Of a DNA stretch of 64,000 bases, positions 10,201-21,518 are shown piece after piece. This DNA is from Arcuatula senhousia. Lineage: Eukaryota > Mollusca > Bivalvia > Mytilida > Mytilidae. The stretch covers positions 52,896,203 through 52,960,202 of the forward strand of contig OZ020313.1 of NCBI GenBank assembly GCA_963971305.1. The letters run 5' to 3'. A program made the position numbers and the translations under genes. Numbering within the stretch: the first letter of the stretch is position 1; each line of letters opens with the position of its first letter. The notes below the pieces were generated by a model. It was not told where the DNA came from. It saw only the letters and a list, made by a program, of their open reading frames with translations, and ran no database searches.

Positions 10201-13200
10201 AGCAGCTGTAATCTTAATAAGCTATAGTTATACATACGTGACAGACCATACATGTAGTTATCACACCAAGATACGCCTGTAGATATGTGACCAGCTGATC
10301 CTTATAAACCGAGTAGCAGCTGTAATCTTAATAAGCTACTTATACTTACGTGACAGACCATACATGTAGTTATCACACCAAGATACGCCTGTAGATATGT
10401 GACCACCTGATCCTTATAAACCGAGTAGCATCTGTAATCTTAATAAGCTATAGTTATACTTACGTGACAGACCATACATGTAGTTATCACACCAAGATAC
10501 GCCTGTAGATATGTGACCACCTGATCCTTATAAACCGAGTAGCAGCTGTAATCTTAATACGCTATAGTTATACTTACGTGACAGACCATACATGTAGTTA
10601 TCACACCAAGATACGCCTGTAGATATGTGACCACCTGATCCTTATAAACCGAGTAGCAGCTGTAATCTTAATAAGCTATAGTTATACTTACGTGACAGAC
10701 CATACATGTACTTATCACACCAAGATACGCCTGTAGATATGTGACCACCTGATCCTTATAAACCGAGTAGCAGCTGTAATCTTAATAAGCTACTTATACT
10801 TACGTGACAGACCATACATGTAGTTATCACACCAAGATACGCCTGTAGATATGTGACCACCTGATCCTTATAAACCCATCTGAATAAGCTACTCATACAT
10901 ACGTGACATACCATACATGTAGTTATCACACCAAGATACGCCTGTAGATATGTGACCACCTGATCCTTATAAACCCATCTAAATAAGCTAGTCATACATA
11001 CGTGACAGACCATACATGTAGTTATCACACCAAGATATGCCTGTAGATATGTGACCAGCTGGCCCTTGTAAACTGAGTAGCAGCTGTAATCTTAATAAGC
11101 TATAGTTATACTTACGTGACAGACCATACATGTAGTTATCACACCAAGATATGCCTGTAGATATGTGACCACCTGATCCTTATAAACCGAGTAGCAGCTG
11201 TAATCTTAATAAGCTATAGTTATACTTACGTGACAGACCATACATGTAGTTATCACACCAAGATACGCCTGTAGATATGTGACCACCTGATCCTTATAAA
11301 CCGAGTAGCAGCTGTAATCTTAATAAGCTATAGTTATACTTACGTGACAGACCATACATGTAGTTATCACACCAAGATACGCCTGTAGATATGTGACCAC
11401 CTGATCCTTATAAACCGAGTAGCAGCTGTAATCTTAATACGCTATAGTTATACTTACGTGACAGACCATACATGTAGTTATCACACCAAGATACGCCTGT
11501 AGATATGTGACCACCTGATCCTTATAAACCGAGTAGCAGCTGTAATCTTAATAAGCTATAGTTATACTTACGTGACAGACCATACATGTACTTATCACAC
11601 CAAGATACGCCTGTAGATATGTGACTAGCTGGCCCTTGTAAACACTAAGGCAATTATAACGGTTAGCAGAACAGCCAAGCTGAAAAATAGTTTATAGTAA
11701 TTGAGTGGTCTAATATTGAACTTCTTTCTGGCATCTTGCAATTTTTTTCCCTGTTTTTTTTCAATTCAATCATTTATTATAACATAAGTGATGTTACATT
11801 TATTTCTTTATTTTCTGTTACTGGTGAAGCAAATACAAGATTAATATTTAAAAAGAAATTAAGCTTTTGCACAAAGATTCCAACTTCAGAGGTGTTAATT
11901 TGCAGCAAATGTGGTTTAAAATAAAGACGATATGTACAATACAAGCTAGGACAAGGAACTGAGTTTTTCTTTAGATTTACCTTATTGTAAAACCCAGGTA
12001 CAACATGATAATAATAACCCCCTGAGATGTATCCTGGACCACTTTCATATGCATTAATGTAATTCCTTATTATGTCGTTCAGCGAAGATCTCTACAACAC
12101 AAAAGATTTTATTAAGTTTTCCTTCAAATATAATCGACATAACACGCGTTATGTCAGTGAGATACTCCTGAATATGACACTCGAGATGAAAAAGATAGAG
12201 AAAACAAAATACAGGAATGAAATTTTAACTAAAACTTACCAATGTTTGGAAATAAAATAATATTGAAATTGAACAATTTTGAAATTTCAACTGGTATAAA
12301 TTGAAAGGCTTTGGATATGATATATTTTCAGCACACAATCAAAGCGCTAAATCGTTATGAAGGGAAGGTTATGTGCGCTCCGGCATCAACACTTTTGTGT
12401 TGACGAACACACATCAAAACAATAAATTATCCGTTTAAAAACCCCAAAGTTCTGCCTACCCCAGACATAGGTTGTTCTTAGTCCTAATTTGGTTTCTCAT
12501 TCGACATTTTTGGTATTATTGATCAATGCTCTTCACGTTCATATAATGTTTGGCATTTTCAACTTTTGGTAGAGCGCCTCTGATGAGTCATGAATAGACG
12601 AAACGCCCGTCAGGCGTAGAAAATTTATTGTCTGGAACTTTGTTGTAATTTATATTTCGTGCAACGTTTTTGACAATTTTATTTTCCTCGATTTTCATTT
12701 CTCGTGTTTTCGTGTTGAAATTGGTGTACGTTTTCCGATTTTGCTGTATTTGATTCCCACATTTCGTGTTGGACAACCCAGTTCTGGTGCGTGATCGTCT
12801 TAGAACTTTTATGTCTAGAACGTGTCGAAATCAGTTGAATGATAATTTCTTTAAAAACTTTAAAAAAATTTGATTGAATTTCACATTTAATCAGGTTAGT
12901 TTTCTCGTGTTTCGTGATGGGCGATTTTTATAAAACTTTTTTTTCAGTTTTCGGCATTTTAAGCACCTGTTTACGTGTTAGAGCTTCCTCTTTTACCACT
13001 CCCTTCAAGGAGTACTTACTGAATATTTGAGTGCCCGGGGAAAGAAGAAGGTGTCTCGAAAAATATTGAAATGATGACGGGGATATTCAGATGTTTTTGA
13101 ACACCCACAAGTATTCGAAAATAGTACTCGTACGAATGAATGGTTATATACATTGGTAAGTTCTTTAAACGTGTCTTTAAGATACAAATATTAAGAAATC

Positions 13201-16200
13201 TTTTTGAATATGAACTTTGAGTACAGAATTAATAATATTAATGTTAAACTTTAATCCAAATTGTAACTTTCATGAAAAAATGAAAACAAATAATTTGAAC
13301 AAGACATAATCTAATGCAACCGAATTTTCCGCAGTACATCCCTGTATATTATACATATACATTATGGCCTGGTGGTGAGGTCAATACATGTTTTTATCGA
13401 CTCATGAAAACAATATCGACTGAGGACGAAGTCAGAGGTCGATATATTTTTTATTTCCCTGTTGATAAAAACAAGTATTGACCGAAACGTAAAAGGCGAT
13501 CATTGTTTTATAATAGTACTTCATGATTATTTTGACATTGCAACATGATAGACGATAAAGAGATGCGGAATAAGTGTACGCGACGCAACCGACATTAAAG
13601 AAACGGCAATTTAAAAAATCACAATGGAAAACAGCCAGCAGTCTTCAACATGACCAGAGGTCACTGCTAGTTGTCTTGCATTGGCCCAAGACTAAAAATA
13701 CAATACATAAAATTCAAACAAATCCCTAGATTATCAAAGAATGACCCATTTCTGGACATAAAACAAAAAAAACCCCAGAAAGTAGACAAGGACAAACAAA
13801 AGCTTTGACAAGGATTCCTGGCTTAGGACAGGCACATATAAAATGTGGCGGGGTTAAACTAGTTTTTTGGGCCCAACCTTCCCCCTATTGTTTATCTTGT
13901 ACAAAGCACAAAAAATAGCACACTTTAAAAATCAAATCGATAAAAGTTCAATTCACCAAGAGAGAACCTGAGACAAGAGTACTATACGAGAACAACGAAA
14001 CGTAAAGGAACTCCCTTGAGAACACGCGCAGTTATTAGCTAAGAAGCAGTTATCGACTGATGTAAAAAAATCAAACATATCGATTCTAAATCCAACATAA
14101 CACTTCAAACAACTAATGATTTAGTATTATATCATCACACAAAACCGACATATCTGATCGCTGTAATGCTTCGAAACAATACAACAGTCAATAATTTAGA
14201 GTTACTATCAAATTATCAATATTTCTACCAAAAAAACCCACCAAATTTAAAGATTTTACTATAACTTCCAAATTGTATCTTTCTTTAATAATTTTTTAAG
14301 CCAAATGACCATGTCAAGAGGATTGATTTTGAATTTACGTGCCTTATAAACTACATTTCCATAGAATTCGGGGTGTGATATTCCTTTTACAATCGACGTG
14401 TACAGTTAATTTTTCAATAAGATACCCATATTTATGAACGAATTTAGTAAAAGATTTGACTTATTTGTGGTATCGATAACCTTGTTTTAGCAATTTTTCT
14501 GTAGTGAAACGGTCATTGTCATTAAAATCAGAAATGAATAGAGAACATGTTTTTAAAATCATTTGATTTTTATGGGGGGGGGCTATGGTGAAATTTGAAA
14601 TAAAAAAGCAGGATGGCAAAAATCCAGATATAAAAAGGCAGGACAGTGCTTTGATTAAAAAAAGAGGCAGGATGGTATTTTTGGCTGAAAAATAGTTGCT
14701 TTAAAAAAAAGTTGCGTGCGCAAGCGCGCAAAAAAATATCCAGGCTCGACTTTTTCCCGAAATAAAAAGGCAGGACGCAGAATATATCCATAGCCCCTCC
14801 TAAAAATCAAATGGTTGCTCCCTTATTAACATGATTAAGAAGATAGTGTGACCGGGGTTACTCCGATTAGACTGACGAATGCATGAGTCAATTCAAGGTT
14901 GTCTAAGGGACGAACCATTTAACTTGAAGGGAGGGGCTTGGTTTTTTGTTTTGATCAGAAATTTTTTTCCGCGCAGAGCGCGGACAAAATATTTATTTTT
15001 CGAAGGCGTCAAGACAGAATATTTTTTTTCATTATCAGCATTATTTTTACAGCAGAAATACTTCTTCAGAATATTTTTTCTTATCCTCAGCTTCAAAAAT
15101 ATTTTTTTCATCCAAAAAAAAAAAAATCAGAATATTTTTTTAGGAAAAAACCAAGGCCCCCCCCCCTGCAAGTTAAATGGTCAGTCCCTAAAAAGGAAAG
15201 CCTAAAATTGGAAGCAACAATTTTTTGATTTCTTTAAACGTTTAAATGCACAGTACTGTAATGCTCGACAAAGAAATGCAAATAATCTTAGTGATTATTT
15301 ATATGATTATTTATACGGTAAAGTATGAATTATGGTTTCAGTAGTTATAATACCTTGTGGTAGATGATTGCTAACAAAACTATGTAGACAGTGTACACAA
15401 CCAACATCAAAACGCTCAGCATGGTAGCCTGGAATAAATGTTAACAAGAGTTAACACTAAAGTATGTCTCGCCTGCCGGCACCACCAGAAACAATTATTC
15501 TTTCTTACTTCCACTATCTTTTGAATTAACATGGATTTTCAGTTTCGGAGATCAAAAGATGTTTATAGAACTTATATATTGCTAATATATGCAATAAAAA
15601 TAATCAAAGTCACTCAACCACAAAATCAAGGTCAAGGTCAAAATATGGGGATTCAACTGTGCTAAGCAGTTACTAGGGCATACGCATACCAAGTTTCATC
15701 AACCTAGGAACAATAATAATAATTGAGATATTGAGATGTTTACAAAACCTTGACATTGCTATTACATGTATACATGTAATAGCAATGTCAAGGTTTTGTA
15801 TTGAAAATTGTCAAAGTCACTCAACCGGAAAATCAAGGTCAAGGTCAAAAGATGGGGATGTAACTGTGCTAAGCTACTACTGGGGCATATGCATACCACG
15901 TTTCATCAACCTAACACCTATAGTTCTTGAGAATTTGAGAAATGGAGGTGCTCGCAAAACGTTTCCATTGCTATTATATGTATTGAAAATTGCCAAAGTC
16001 ACTCAATCGGAAAATCAAGGTCAAGGTCAAAAGATGTGGATGCAACTGTACTAAGCTACTACTGGGGCATATGCATACCAAGTTTTATCAACCTAACACC
16101 TATAGTTCTTGAGATATGGAGGTGCTCGCAAAACTTTTCCTTTGCTATTATATGTATTGAAAATTGTCAAAGTCACCCAACCTGAAAATCAAGGTCAAAA

Positions 16201-18966
16201 GATGGGGATGCAATTTGCTAAGCTACTACTGGGGTAATGCATACCAAGTTTCATCAACCCAGGACCTATAGTTCTTGAGACATGGAGGTGCTCATAAAAC
16301 TTTTCCAAAAAGTTAACGCTGCCGTCGTCGGTAAAGTAACACCTTTGTCCCGCTCTGCTTCGCAGGCGAGACAATGAAACTAGTAAAATGTGTTTTAATG
16401 GACTAAAACTGATATGTCTCCCCTTTCTAAGTTTACAAAAATGACACAATTGTTTTTAGTTCAGAGGTCGAGGTCAATTTCACACCTGACCATCGTCTAA
16501 TGATGAATTTTTCACATGCCAAATATCTAAGCTGTATCAGTGTATGTCCAAAGAAAAAAACAAGTTATGACCTGAACATGCTTTCAATGCAAAATTAGCA
16601 TTAATTGATTATGAGGTCAAGGTTATGAAAGAATTGTTGACATTTTGGTACACAACACACTGTCTTAGGATGATGCATCCACATGCCAAATAGCAAAGCT
16701 ATATATGTTAAAGGATAGAAAGGATATGACCCGATATGTTTTGCAGGTAAAATTGATTTCACCTTGAAGTCAATCGTCAAGGTCATATGAGGGTCATTCC
16801 GGTACGCAAAACAGTGCCTTGTGATGAAACATCCATAGGATTAAAAAATGGCTAAACTATGCTTTATATATTAAACTAGCAAAATAAAAATTAGGTTGAC
16901 CTTGAGGTCAAGGGTCAATATCATTATTGTCACTCTTGTATGCAACACACCATCGCACGATGATACATGCACATGCCAAATATCAAAGTCTATGTCAAAG
17001 GTTCACAATAATTGGCATTTGTACTCGAGTTCAAAGGTCAGAATCTTATATCATGGTCATTTTTGGTATGCGACACGCTTTTTCATACTTAAATATTTAC
17101 ATGTCAAACATTAAAATAAGCACTATGTCAAAAGTTAAAAATAAAGATAAAAAGGTAAGGCCCTGACAGGCTTTGCCTGTAAAATTGGCATTTATTTGAC
17201 CTTGAGGTAAAAAGTTAACGGAACTGGAACTGTGAGAAGTTTGCGACTGTGCAGTCTTCGTCTGAAACTCCTCACAGTTCTTTTTATGAGTTCTATTTGA
17301 CCCCTGCTCTCTAAAATAAGAAAATCTTTAAAAGTACTCACATATGCCATGCAATGTGTGAAACCACGTTGTTCATTGTATATCCTAATAGATACTTCTG
17401 CTATCCTTCGCTTTAAAATAGTGCTTATCCACTTAAACCGGTTTTACAATAAATCGATTTAATTTTTCGACAGAAAATTTGGTATTTCCATGAACATTTA
17501 TTGCAACAAATTCTGATATTTTGAACTAAAAATTTCCATAAAGAAGTTATGACAGAAAATTTGGTATTTTCATGAACATTTATTGCAACAAATTCTGATA
17601 TTTTGAACTAAAAATTTCAATAAAGAATCTTGAGTGAAATTCGAGAAAGTGTACAGCATTGGGGTATTCCGGACCCTTTTTTATCGGGAAGGGAAGCCTA
17701 ACTGCAAAGGAACTTGTCTTCGTCTTTGAGAACATTTCAATTGGAAGATAGATTTTCGGAAGACAGAAAGGCGCCATTTTTGTGGTTTTTTTGGTTTTTT
17801 AGTGTGTGTGTGTTTTTGTGTGTGTTTTTTTGTAGAACCACAGCGTCCGTGATATGCATGTAACCGCTCTCCTTGAAAATGTGCTGGTGAAATACAATGA
17901 CATTTACTCAAGCAGAGGATAATCTATTGCTAAAAAACATTTTACGCATATGCCATGAATGTAAAAAGACATTTGTTTACATTATTCCCAAACATAATTA
18001 ATAGGTTCAGAATTTAATACGGTTTTTATGATATGTTTTACCACAAAAAGTAACATTTTCTTCTTTCTAATTGCTCCCCAAGTTGCGAATGCTCCTGTAA
18101 TAAACTCCAGCACAAAGACTCCAATCATCGAAAACACCAGAGATTGGACGGTAGAACCAAACGGTCTTCCGAGAACTTCTACTAAATTGACAATCCTGAT
18201 GACATCTGCGTCCAATATTTCATCTCCTTTTTTGATGTAGATACATAGCATAACAAAGCCAAATGTCAGTGCCTACAAAATATGAAAAATCTATAATCAA
18301 ATGAAATCGCTCCGTCCCTTCCATTATACCTGTATGGTATACTGTAAACCAACAAACTTTCCCGGCTACAAACTTTAACGGTTTCATTACATTGGACGTT
18401 TTCACGAAGACAAACATTCGCGGTTTTCGAGATTTGTTTAATGACTTTTTCGCGACTACAAACTTTCGCGGATGTAAAGTGCTCGCGAATACCGCGAAAG
18501 TTTATCGCACGCGAAAGTTAATTGGTTTACAGTATTCTTTCCGAGTCAAAGTACGAAATAATACCCACCTTGTGCTTGGCTTGGGGAAAACCAGTGGGAA
18601 AACAACTGTCACAACTATACTCTGCTTAAATTAATGTATGAAACCTTAGGATAAATCCAACGGTAGCAGGATAATCTTTATAAAATAGAAGGTTTGCAGA
18701 AAACGCAGGCTATGGATATTTGTTACATCTTGCCTAATTGTTTGTGACAATGCTTTATTTTAAAATTCAGGTTGCGATTTTTCCGTAAATAAAAGGCAGC
18801 TAAGATGAAAACAAATACCCTTACATCCCCTATGAAAACAAATGGCGACAACCAATATCCCCAAAACACAACACATATCTATAAATATACTTACCCTGGT
18901 TATCAGAGACGATGTTAATATGACATTGGTAGATATTGTGAACCTCCCTCTCTCTATCCTCCCCAT
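4177..18966 (-). CDS. Tetraspanin-like four-pass membrane protein, 7 coding exons
   Basis: Rebuilt from exons 18,966-18,895, 18,272-18,042, 15,428-15,354, 12,091-11,981, 11,679-11,572, 4,945-4,791 and 4,255-4,177. All have AG/GT borders and consistent phase, giving 276 aa, the usual tetraspanin length. Predicted layout: TM1 about 10-37, small loop, TM2 about 66-92, TM3 about 98-125, a larger loop about 126-186, TM4 about 187-210, then a cytoplasmic tail. The larger loop has only the cysteines of LGCSANRYNC and lacks the canonical CCG motif, so I call it tetraspanin-like rather than a named member. These proteins usually sit in the plasma membrane and organise other proteins laterally. Intron 5 (4,946-11,571) is mostly a tandem array of exon 5's own end and donor site. 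The terminal exon is the least certain part. Confidence 0.72.
4791..4945 (-). CDS. Tetraspanin-like gene, exon 6
   Basis: Between TGTTTTAG and AAAAG|GTATGA: 51 codons plus 2 nt. It enters in phase 0 and finishes TM4 (VVSIVAIEYTY), then gives a charged cytoplasmic tail (RKLEFKEDFDSISQNKYY onward). Confidence 0.7.
4946..6985. other. Proximal part of intron 5: dispersed repeats, no gene seen
   Basis: It holds a GACGGAC-type repeat end (5,560-5,620). A ~90-bp segment at 5,910-6,000 is related to 2,340-2,425. A ~180-bp segment at 6,495-6,672 is related to 28,380-28,556 (shared GTTTCGACT, CGTTGCTGA and CTTTGCTTCTTT blocks). Reading frames here lack codon-like character. Confidence 0.5.
6990..11640 (-). 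repeat. Tandem array of ~40 exon-5-plus-donor units (99-115 bp)
   Basis: On the coding strand each unit carries a copy of the end of tetraspanin-like exon 5 (TATCTTGGTGTGATAACTAC, then ATGTATGGTCTGTCAC) and its 5' splice site. Most units have CAC|GTAAGTAT and a further AGATTACAG acceptor-like end about 30 nt later (unit about 113 bp). A minority have CAC|GTATGTAT and a 99-bp unit with no stop (33 codons; VYKDQLVTYLQAYLGVITTC). The 99-bp units sit in small blocks near 7,100, 8,800, 9,350, 10,000 and 10,900. The array fills most of intron 5, immediately downstream of the genuine exon 5. Confidence 0.9.
11572..11679 (-). CDS. Tetraspanin-like gene, exon 5 (source of the donor array)
   Basis: 36 codons between ATTTTTCAG and CAC|GTAAGT, phase 0. 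It ends the larger loop (LGCSANRYNCLSVYKGQLVT) and starts TM4 (YLQAYLGVISTCMVCH). Its last ~70 bp and its donor are the parts copied about 40 times immediately downstream. Confidence 0.72.
11981..12091 (-). CDS. Tetraspanin-like gene, exon 4
   Basis: 37 codons between GTGTTGTAG and AAG|GTAAAT, phase 0. It encodes the first part of the larger extracellular loop (RSSLNDIIRNYINAYESGPG onward), which is Tyr/Gly-rich near its end. Confidence 0.68.
12355..12658 (+). repeat. Single, diverged hammerhead monomer
   Basis: It matches the 357-bp monomer of 1-1,066 over most of its length (CTACCCCAGACATAGGTTG, TTTGGCATTTTCAA, TTATTGTCTGGAACTTTGTT) but has small deletions. It lies in tetraspanin-like intron 3. 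Only one copy is present. Confidence 0.8.
12574..12617 (+). ncRNA. Hammerhead ribozyme, type I (isolated copy)
   Basis: Core CTGATGA at 12,580-12,586, stem I GCGCCT/AGGCGT, stem II GTC/GAC with loop ATGAATA in place of TTGAATA, GAAA, stem III ACGCCCGT. Predicted cleavage is after C12,611. All core bases are intact, so it may still cut. Confidence 0.78.
12659..14557. other. Intron 3 sequence without a recognised gene
   Basis: Mostly AT-rich. Segments at 13,620-13,880 (CAGCCAGCAGTCTTCAACAT, then GGCTTAGGACAGGCACAT) recur in reversed order near 4,300-4,560, and related pieces occur near 30,220 and 33,170. This marks a dispersed repeat family. Confidence 0.4.
14558..14816. mobile_element. MITE, CATTTGA-terminus family (copy 1)
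   Basis: Terminal inverted repeats read ATCATTTGATTTTTA... and ...TAAAAATCAAATGGTT, with G-rich (left) and CCCCTCC (right) subterminal tracts and CTATGG/CCATAG. The centre holds AAAAAGGCAGGA repeats and codes for nothing. Confidence 0.65.
14907..15188. mobile_element. MITE, CATTTAACTTG-terminus family (copy 2)
   Basis: The left end GGGACGAACCATTTAACTTG mirrors the right end CAAGTTAAATGGTCAGTCCC. A purine-rich block (left) and a poly-C block (right) flank an AT-rich core of AGAATATTTTTTT-like repeats. Same layout as copies 1 and 3. It has no coding content despite open frames. Confidence 0.7.
15354..15428 (-). CDS. Tetraspanin-like gene, exon 3
   Basis: 25 codons between TTATTCCAG and AAG|GTATTA, phase 0. 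It encodes one hydrophobic span (MLSVLMLVVYTVYIVLLAII), read as TM3. Confidence 0.72.
15466..16372. mobile_element. Terminal-repeat element (GTCTCGCCTGC) with tandem ~165-bp core, copy 1
   Basis: It begins GTCTCGCCTGCCGGC and ends GCAGGCGAGAC, an inverted terminal match. Inside are about four ~165-bp tandem units carrying CAAGGTCAAGGTCAAA, GGGGCATATGCATACCA and CCTATAGTTCTTGAGA. A CCGTCGTCGG block precedes the right end. Non-coding and presumably non-autonomous. It lies in tetraspanin-like intron 2. Confidence 0.7.
16440..17280. repeat. Degenerate ~145-bp tandem repeats
   Basis: About five diverged units share TGAGGTCAAGGTCA-like starts, ACACAACACAC/GCAACACACCA-like middles and CATGCCAAATAGCAAAG. 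They resemble the cores of the nearby terminal-repeat elements. No gene. Confidence 0.55.
17281..18000. other. Intron 2 remainder
   Basis: A ~75-bp segment (GACAGAAAATTTGGTATTT through CTGATATTTTGAACTAAAA) occurs twice, near 17,470-17,540 and 17,550-17,620. A TG/GT-rich tract lies at 17,800-17,835. No coding evidence. Confidence 0.4.
18042..18272 (-). CDS. Tetraspanin-like gene, exon 2
   Basis: 77 codons between TTTTGTAG and GTG|GTAAAA, phase 0. It completes TM1 (ALTFGFVMLCIYI), gives the small loop, and encodes TM2 (SMIGVFVLEFITGAFATWG) followed by the basic IRKKK turn typical after TM2. Confidence 0.75.
18339..18535. mobile_element. MITE with ATACTGTAAACCAA termini, 197 bp
   Basis: The left end ATACTGTAAACCAA (18,339-18,352) is the exact reverse complement of the right end TTGGTTTACAGTAT (18,522-18,535). 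The interior is rich in TTCGCG/CGCGAA blocks that pair with each other, so the whole element can fold. It lies in tetraspanin-like intron 1. Confidence 0.78.
18895..18966 (-). CDS. Tetraspanin-like gene, exon 1
   Basis: ATG at 18,966 opens MGRIERGRFT and the exon ends AGG|GTAAGT in phase 0 (24 codons). It carries the first part of TM1. The leader upstream holds a 7-codon upstream reading frame starting with ATGTCC. Confidence 0.7.
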
Positions 18967-20975
18967 TATCTTTGTCTGGTCTCAAGCTACTGTCAGCACG
19001 GACATGTTTCGGTCGCAGCTCCTATTTCCCGGTTCAGTGAACCGTTATTGATAATTTGGGGTTTTACAGTTTTATTGTTACAGATATATGTTTTTTTTTC
19101 AAATATTGATTGAAGCTAAACAAAGTAAATATACAGTGCATGTAAGACATTTAAACAAATTAAAGTTTAAACCCTTCGCATATATTGCTAGGTAGACATA
19201 TATTTTAAAAATCCTACTTCAAAATGTTGAGAACCATGTACGTCAACAAATTAAGCGTACGATAAATTTTAAACATTGTTAAAGAAGCTTAGTATTTATA
19301 TGCAATTTTGAAGGAAAAAAACATTGGACCACATCAATATTGGAAAAATCATAGCAACTATAAGTTCAAGTCCCTAAAACTAATTATACCTCAACTCGTA
19401 ACAATGGGGGTTATATTGCAATCACATTGTCCGTCAATTCGTTAGTCCGTCCGTTCTGTTACAAACTTTCGTAAAAGATTTGAAGGGATTCCACAGCTTA
19501 ACTCAGTTGAGGGGATTGTACTGTGCTTCCCCTTTCCAAATCAGTCGGGCATCTACTTCCTGTTTTCCAAATGTTCGAGTGGGGGTATCCTTGTCACGGC
19601 TTAGTGCAATTTCATGTTTTGTTGGTGAGCTAGATGAAGCCTTTGACTTTTTGTACACAAGGTGATAAACGCTGTGTCTGGTGAATGTAAAAAGAATAGA
19701 AAAATAGTGAGATGTGGAACAACACAATCACTTTACCCGGTCTGTGGACTCAAGAAACAAGAAAGTGTCAGTCATTGCTCACTCAGTATACCACAGCTTA
19801 CCCCATTAATTGACAGAAAACAGGAAGGTGATATCCGACAGGAAAAAAAATCGGTATTCGCGATAGGGAACATCAAACTGAAGTCTTATACCAAAATTCA
19901 AGTCACTGTGATGAGTAGTTGCCGCGAAAACTGACCAGTACGAAAATTTTCAACAATTGACCAGTAATGTTTAAACTTTATTAAGTCGATGAACAGGAAG
20001 TAGATATCCAACAGATGTAATTTGCGTGCTCATGCTGAAGTCATAGACAAATTTCAAGTCACTGTAACGAGTAGTTGCCGAGAAAACTGTTACGAAAATA
20101 ATGTTGCGGATGGACGGACGCATTGACGCAAGGACGGACGGGCAAAGGTAAACCAATAAGCCTCCTCTTCTTCGAAGTGGGGCCATTATAAGAAGTGTGA
20201 TACTAGTATGACAAGTTTAGAAAAAAACCTAAATGAATATAACTAACAAGATTGTTACACGTAGTCAATGTCCCCCGCCGCCATATAAAAGTCTCAGTTT
20301 AAATTTGAAAATTTACTTCAAATTGACAGTTAGTCTTATTATTTGTGAAGAAATTGTCCAACTCAATTTAGTGTTGATATACATGCACCTAAATACTAAA
20401 ACTTTTAACGAACAAACTTCAGCAAAATCTGTTCAGCAGCCTCAGAGAAGCGCAAAGGGAGTAACTGTGACCAACAATACACTAAGTGGATAAAATCCCA
20501 TAACTCCTATAAAATTTGTAAAATCAAAAAGGCGTTGAGATATGACCAACTTCATATCATGACAAACAATCGTACAAAATGTCATCGAAATCCGTTAAAC
20601 GGTCTCAGAGGAGTTGTGTCCACAAAAGTTTGACGGACAGACGGATCGACAGATAGACGAACGAAGACCATCATTAGGTACCTCATTCGCGTTGCGCCAC
20701 GGCTAGCAAAAATATATGAATACAGAAGACAGAAGCAGATTCAGAGCGGGGTGCGCCCCTTTAATTGAGAAATTTTATTTTTTTCTGTTTAAAATTGACC
20801 AAACAACTTCAAATTTTCATCAAAATCTGACATTTTTAGCAATTACGCCCCCTTTCACGGACCTCTGGATTCGTCCCTGGAAGGAGTTGTGGTCAAATCC
20901 ATGTTTTGCGTTGGGGAAACCTTAAAAAATCATTCGGATCATTTCTTTTTTAAAAAGGGTGCATTTCTATAATTA
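18967..20975. other. Intergenic repeat-rich segment
   Basis: Upstream of the tetraspanin-like start. It contains recurrent ends of terminal-repeat elements: GGACGGACGGGCAAAGGTAA near 20,130, GACGGACAGACGGATCGACA near 20,633, and TTTTCTCAGCAACTA-like tandem core fragments (19,910-20,100). No convincing gene. Confidence 0.5.
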
Positions 20976-21518
20976 TGTAACAGGAGGGTCGGATGCGCCA
21001 CACCACGTGTGCTACATCGTCCCCTCGTGTCTGGCGAACTGTCGTGTACGGTTCGTCCGCAGGGATTGAGCTTAGGCAGAAGGCAATACTCCAGAGATGT
21101 TCAGATACTTTATTACTAAAACTTACAGTTACACATATTGTTAATTCAACAATCAAGCCAAAAGAACATAATTTAGAATTAAAGAGTGTCAACGCAAGAA
21201 AATTTACTTGCATAAATATGACACCCTTTGAAGGTCCAAAGGTAAGATGGTTCAATTCGAACCCAGTACAAAATATAAATAAAACAATTCAATAGTTCAC
21301 AGTTCTCTTTCAATGTGGTGCATCGGTTCCACAATAACGGCAAAAGTCCATAAATTCACAGTAATCATCACTTGAAATTGTCCTCAAATTGAAGTTAAAT
21401 AATGTTCAAATGTCTCTTATAATTCTGGTAGAAATCCTTCATTGAAAATTGTTGAAATATAAAAGTTTTCTCATCCAAGGGAGACCATCAATAAGATTAT
21501 TTCATCACGCCCGTTACA
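20976..21518 (-). repeat. LTR (3' LTR in element orientation)
   Basis: 543 bp, TG...CA ends, next to the purine tract at 21,519-21,531. It reads the same as the LTR at 22,533-23,075 wherever compared. Confidence 0.85.

Noticed and set aside
6999..11028. Short minus-strand frames of 90-110 aa as independent genes
   Set aside because: Chains of 99-bp array units; they derive from tetraspanin-like exon 5 and end at stops in the next 113-bp unit.
6990..11640. Resemblance to a CRISPR array
   Set aside because: Units are directly abutting with no variable spacers, units are 99-115 bp, and the context is a split animal gene.
14879..15228. Overlapping 72-108-aa frames on both strands
   Set aside because: Products of low-complexity T/A runs inside a MITE.
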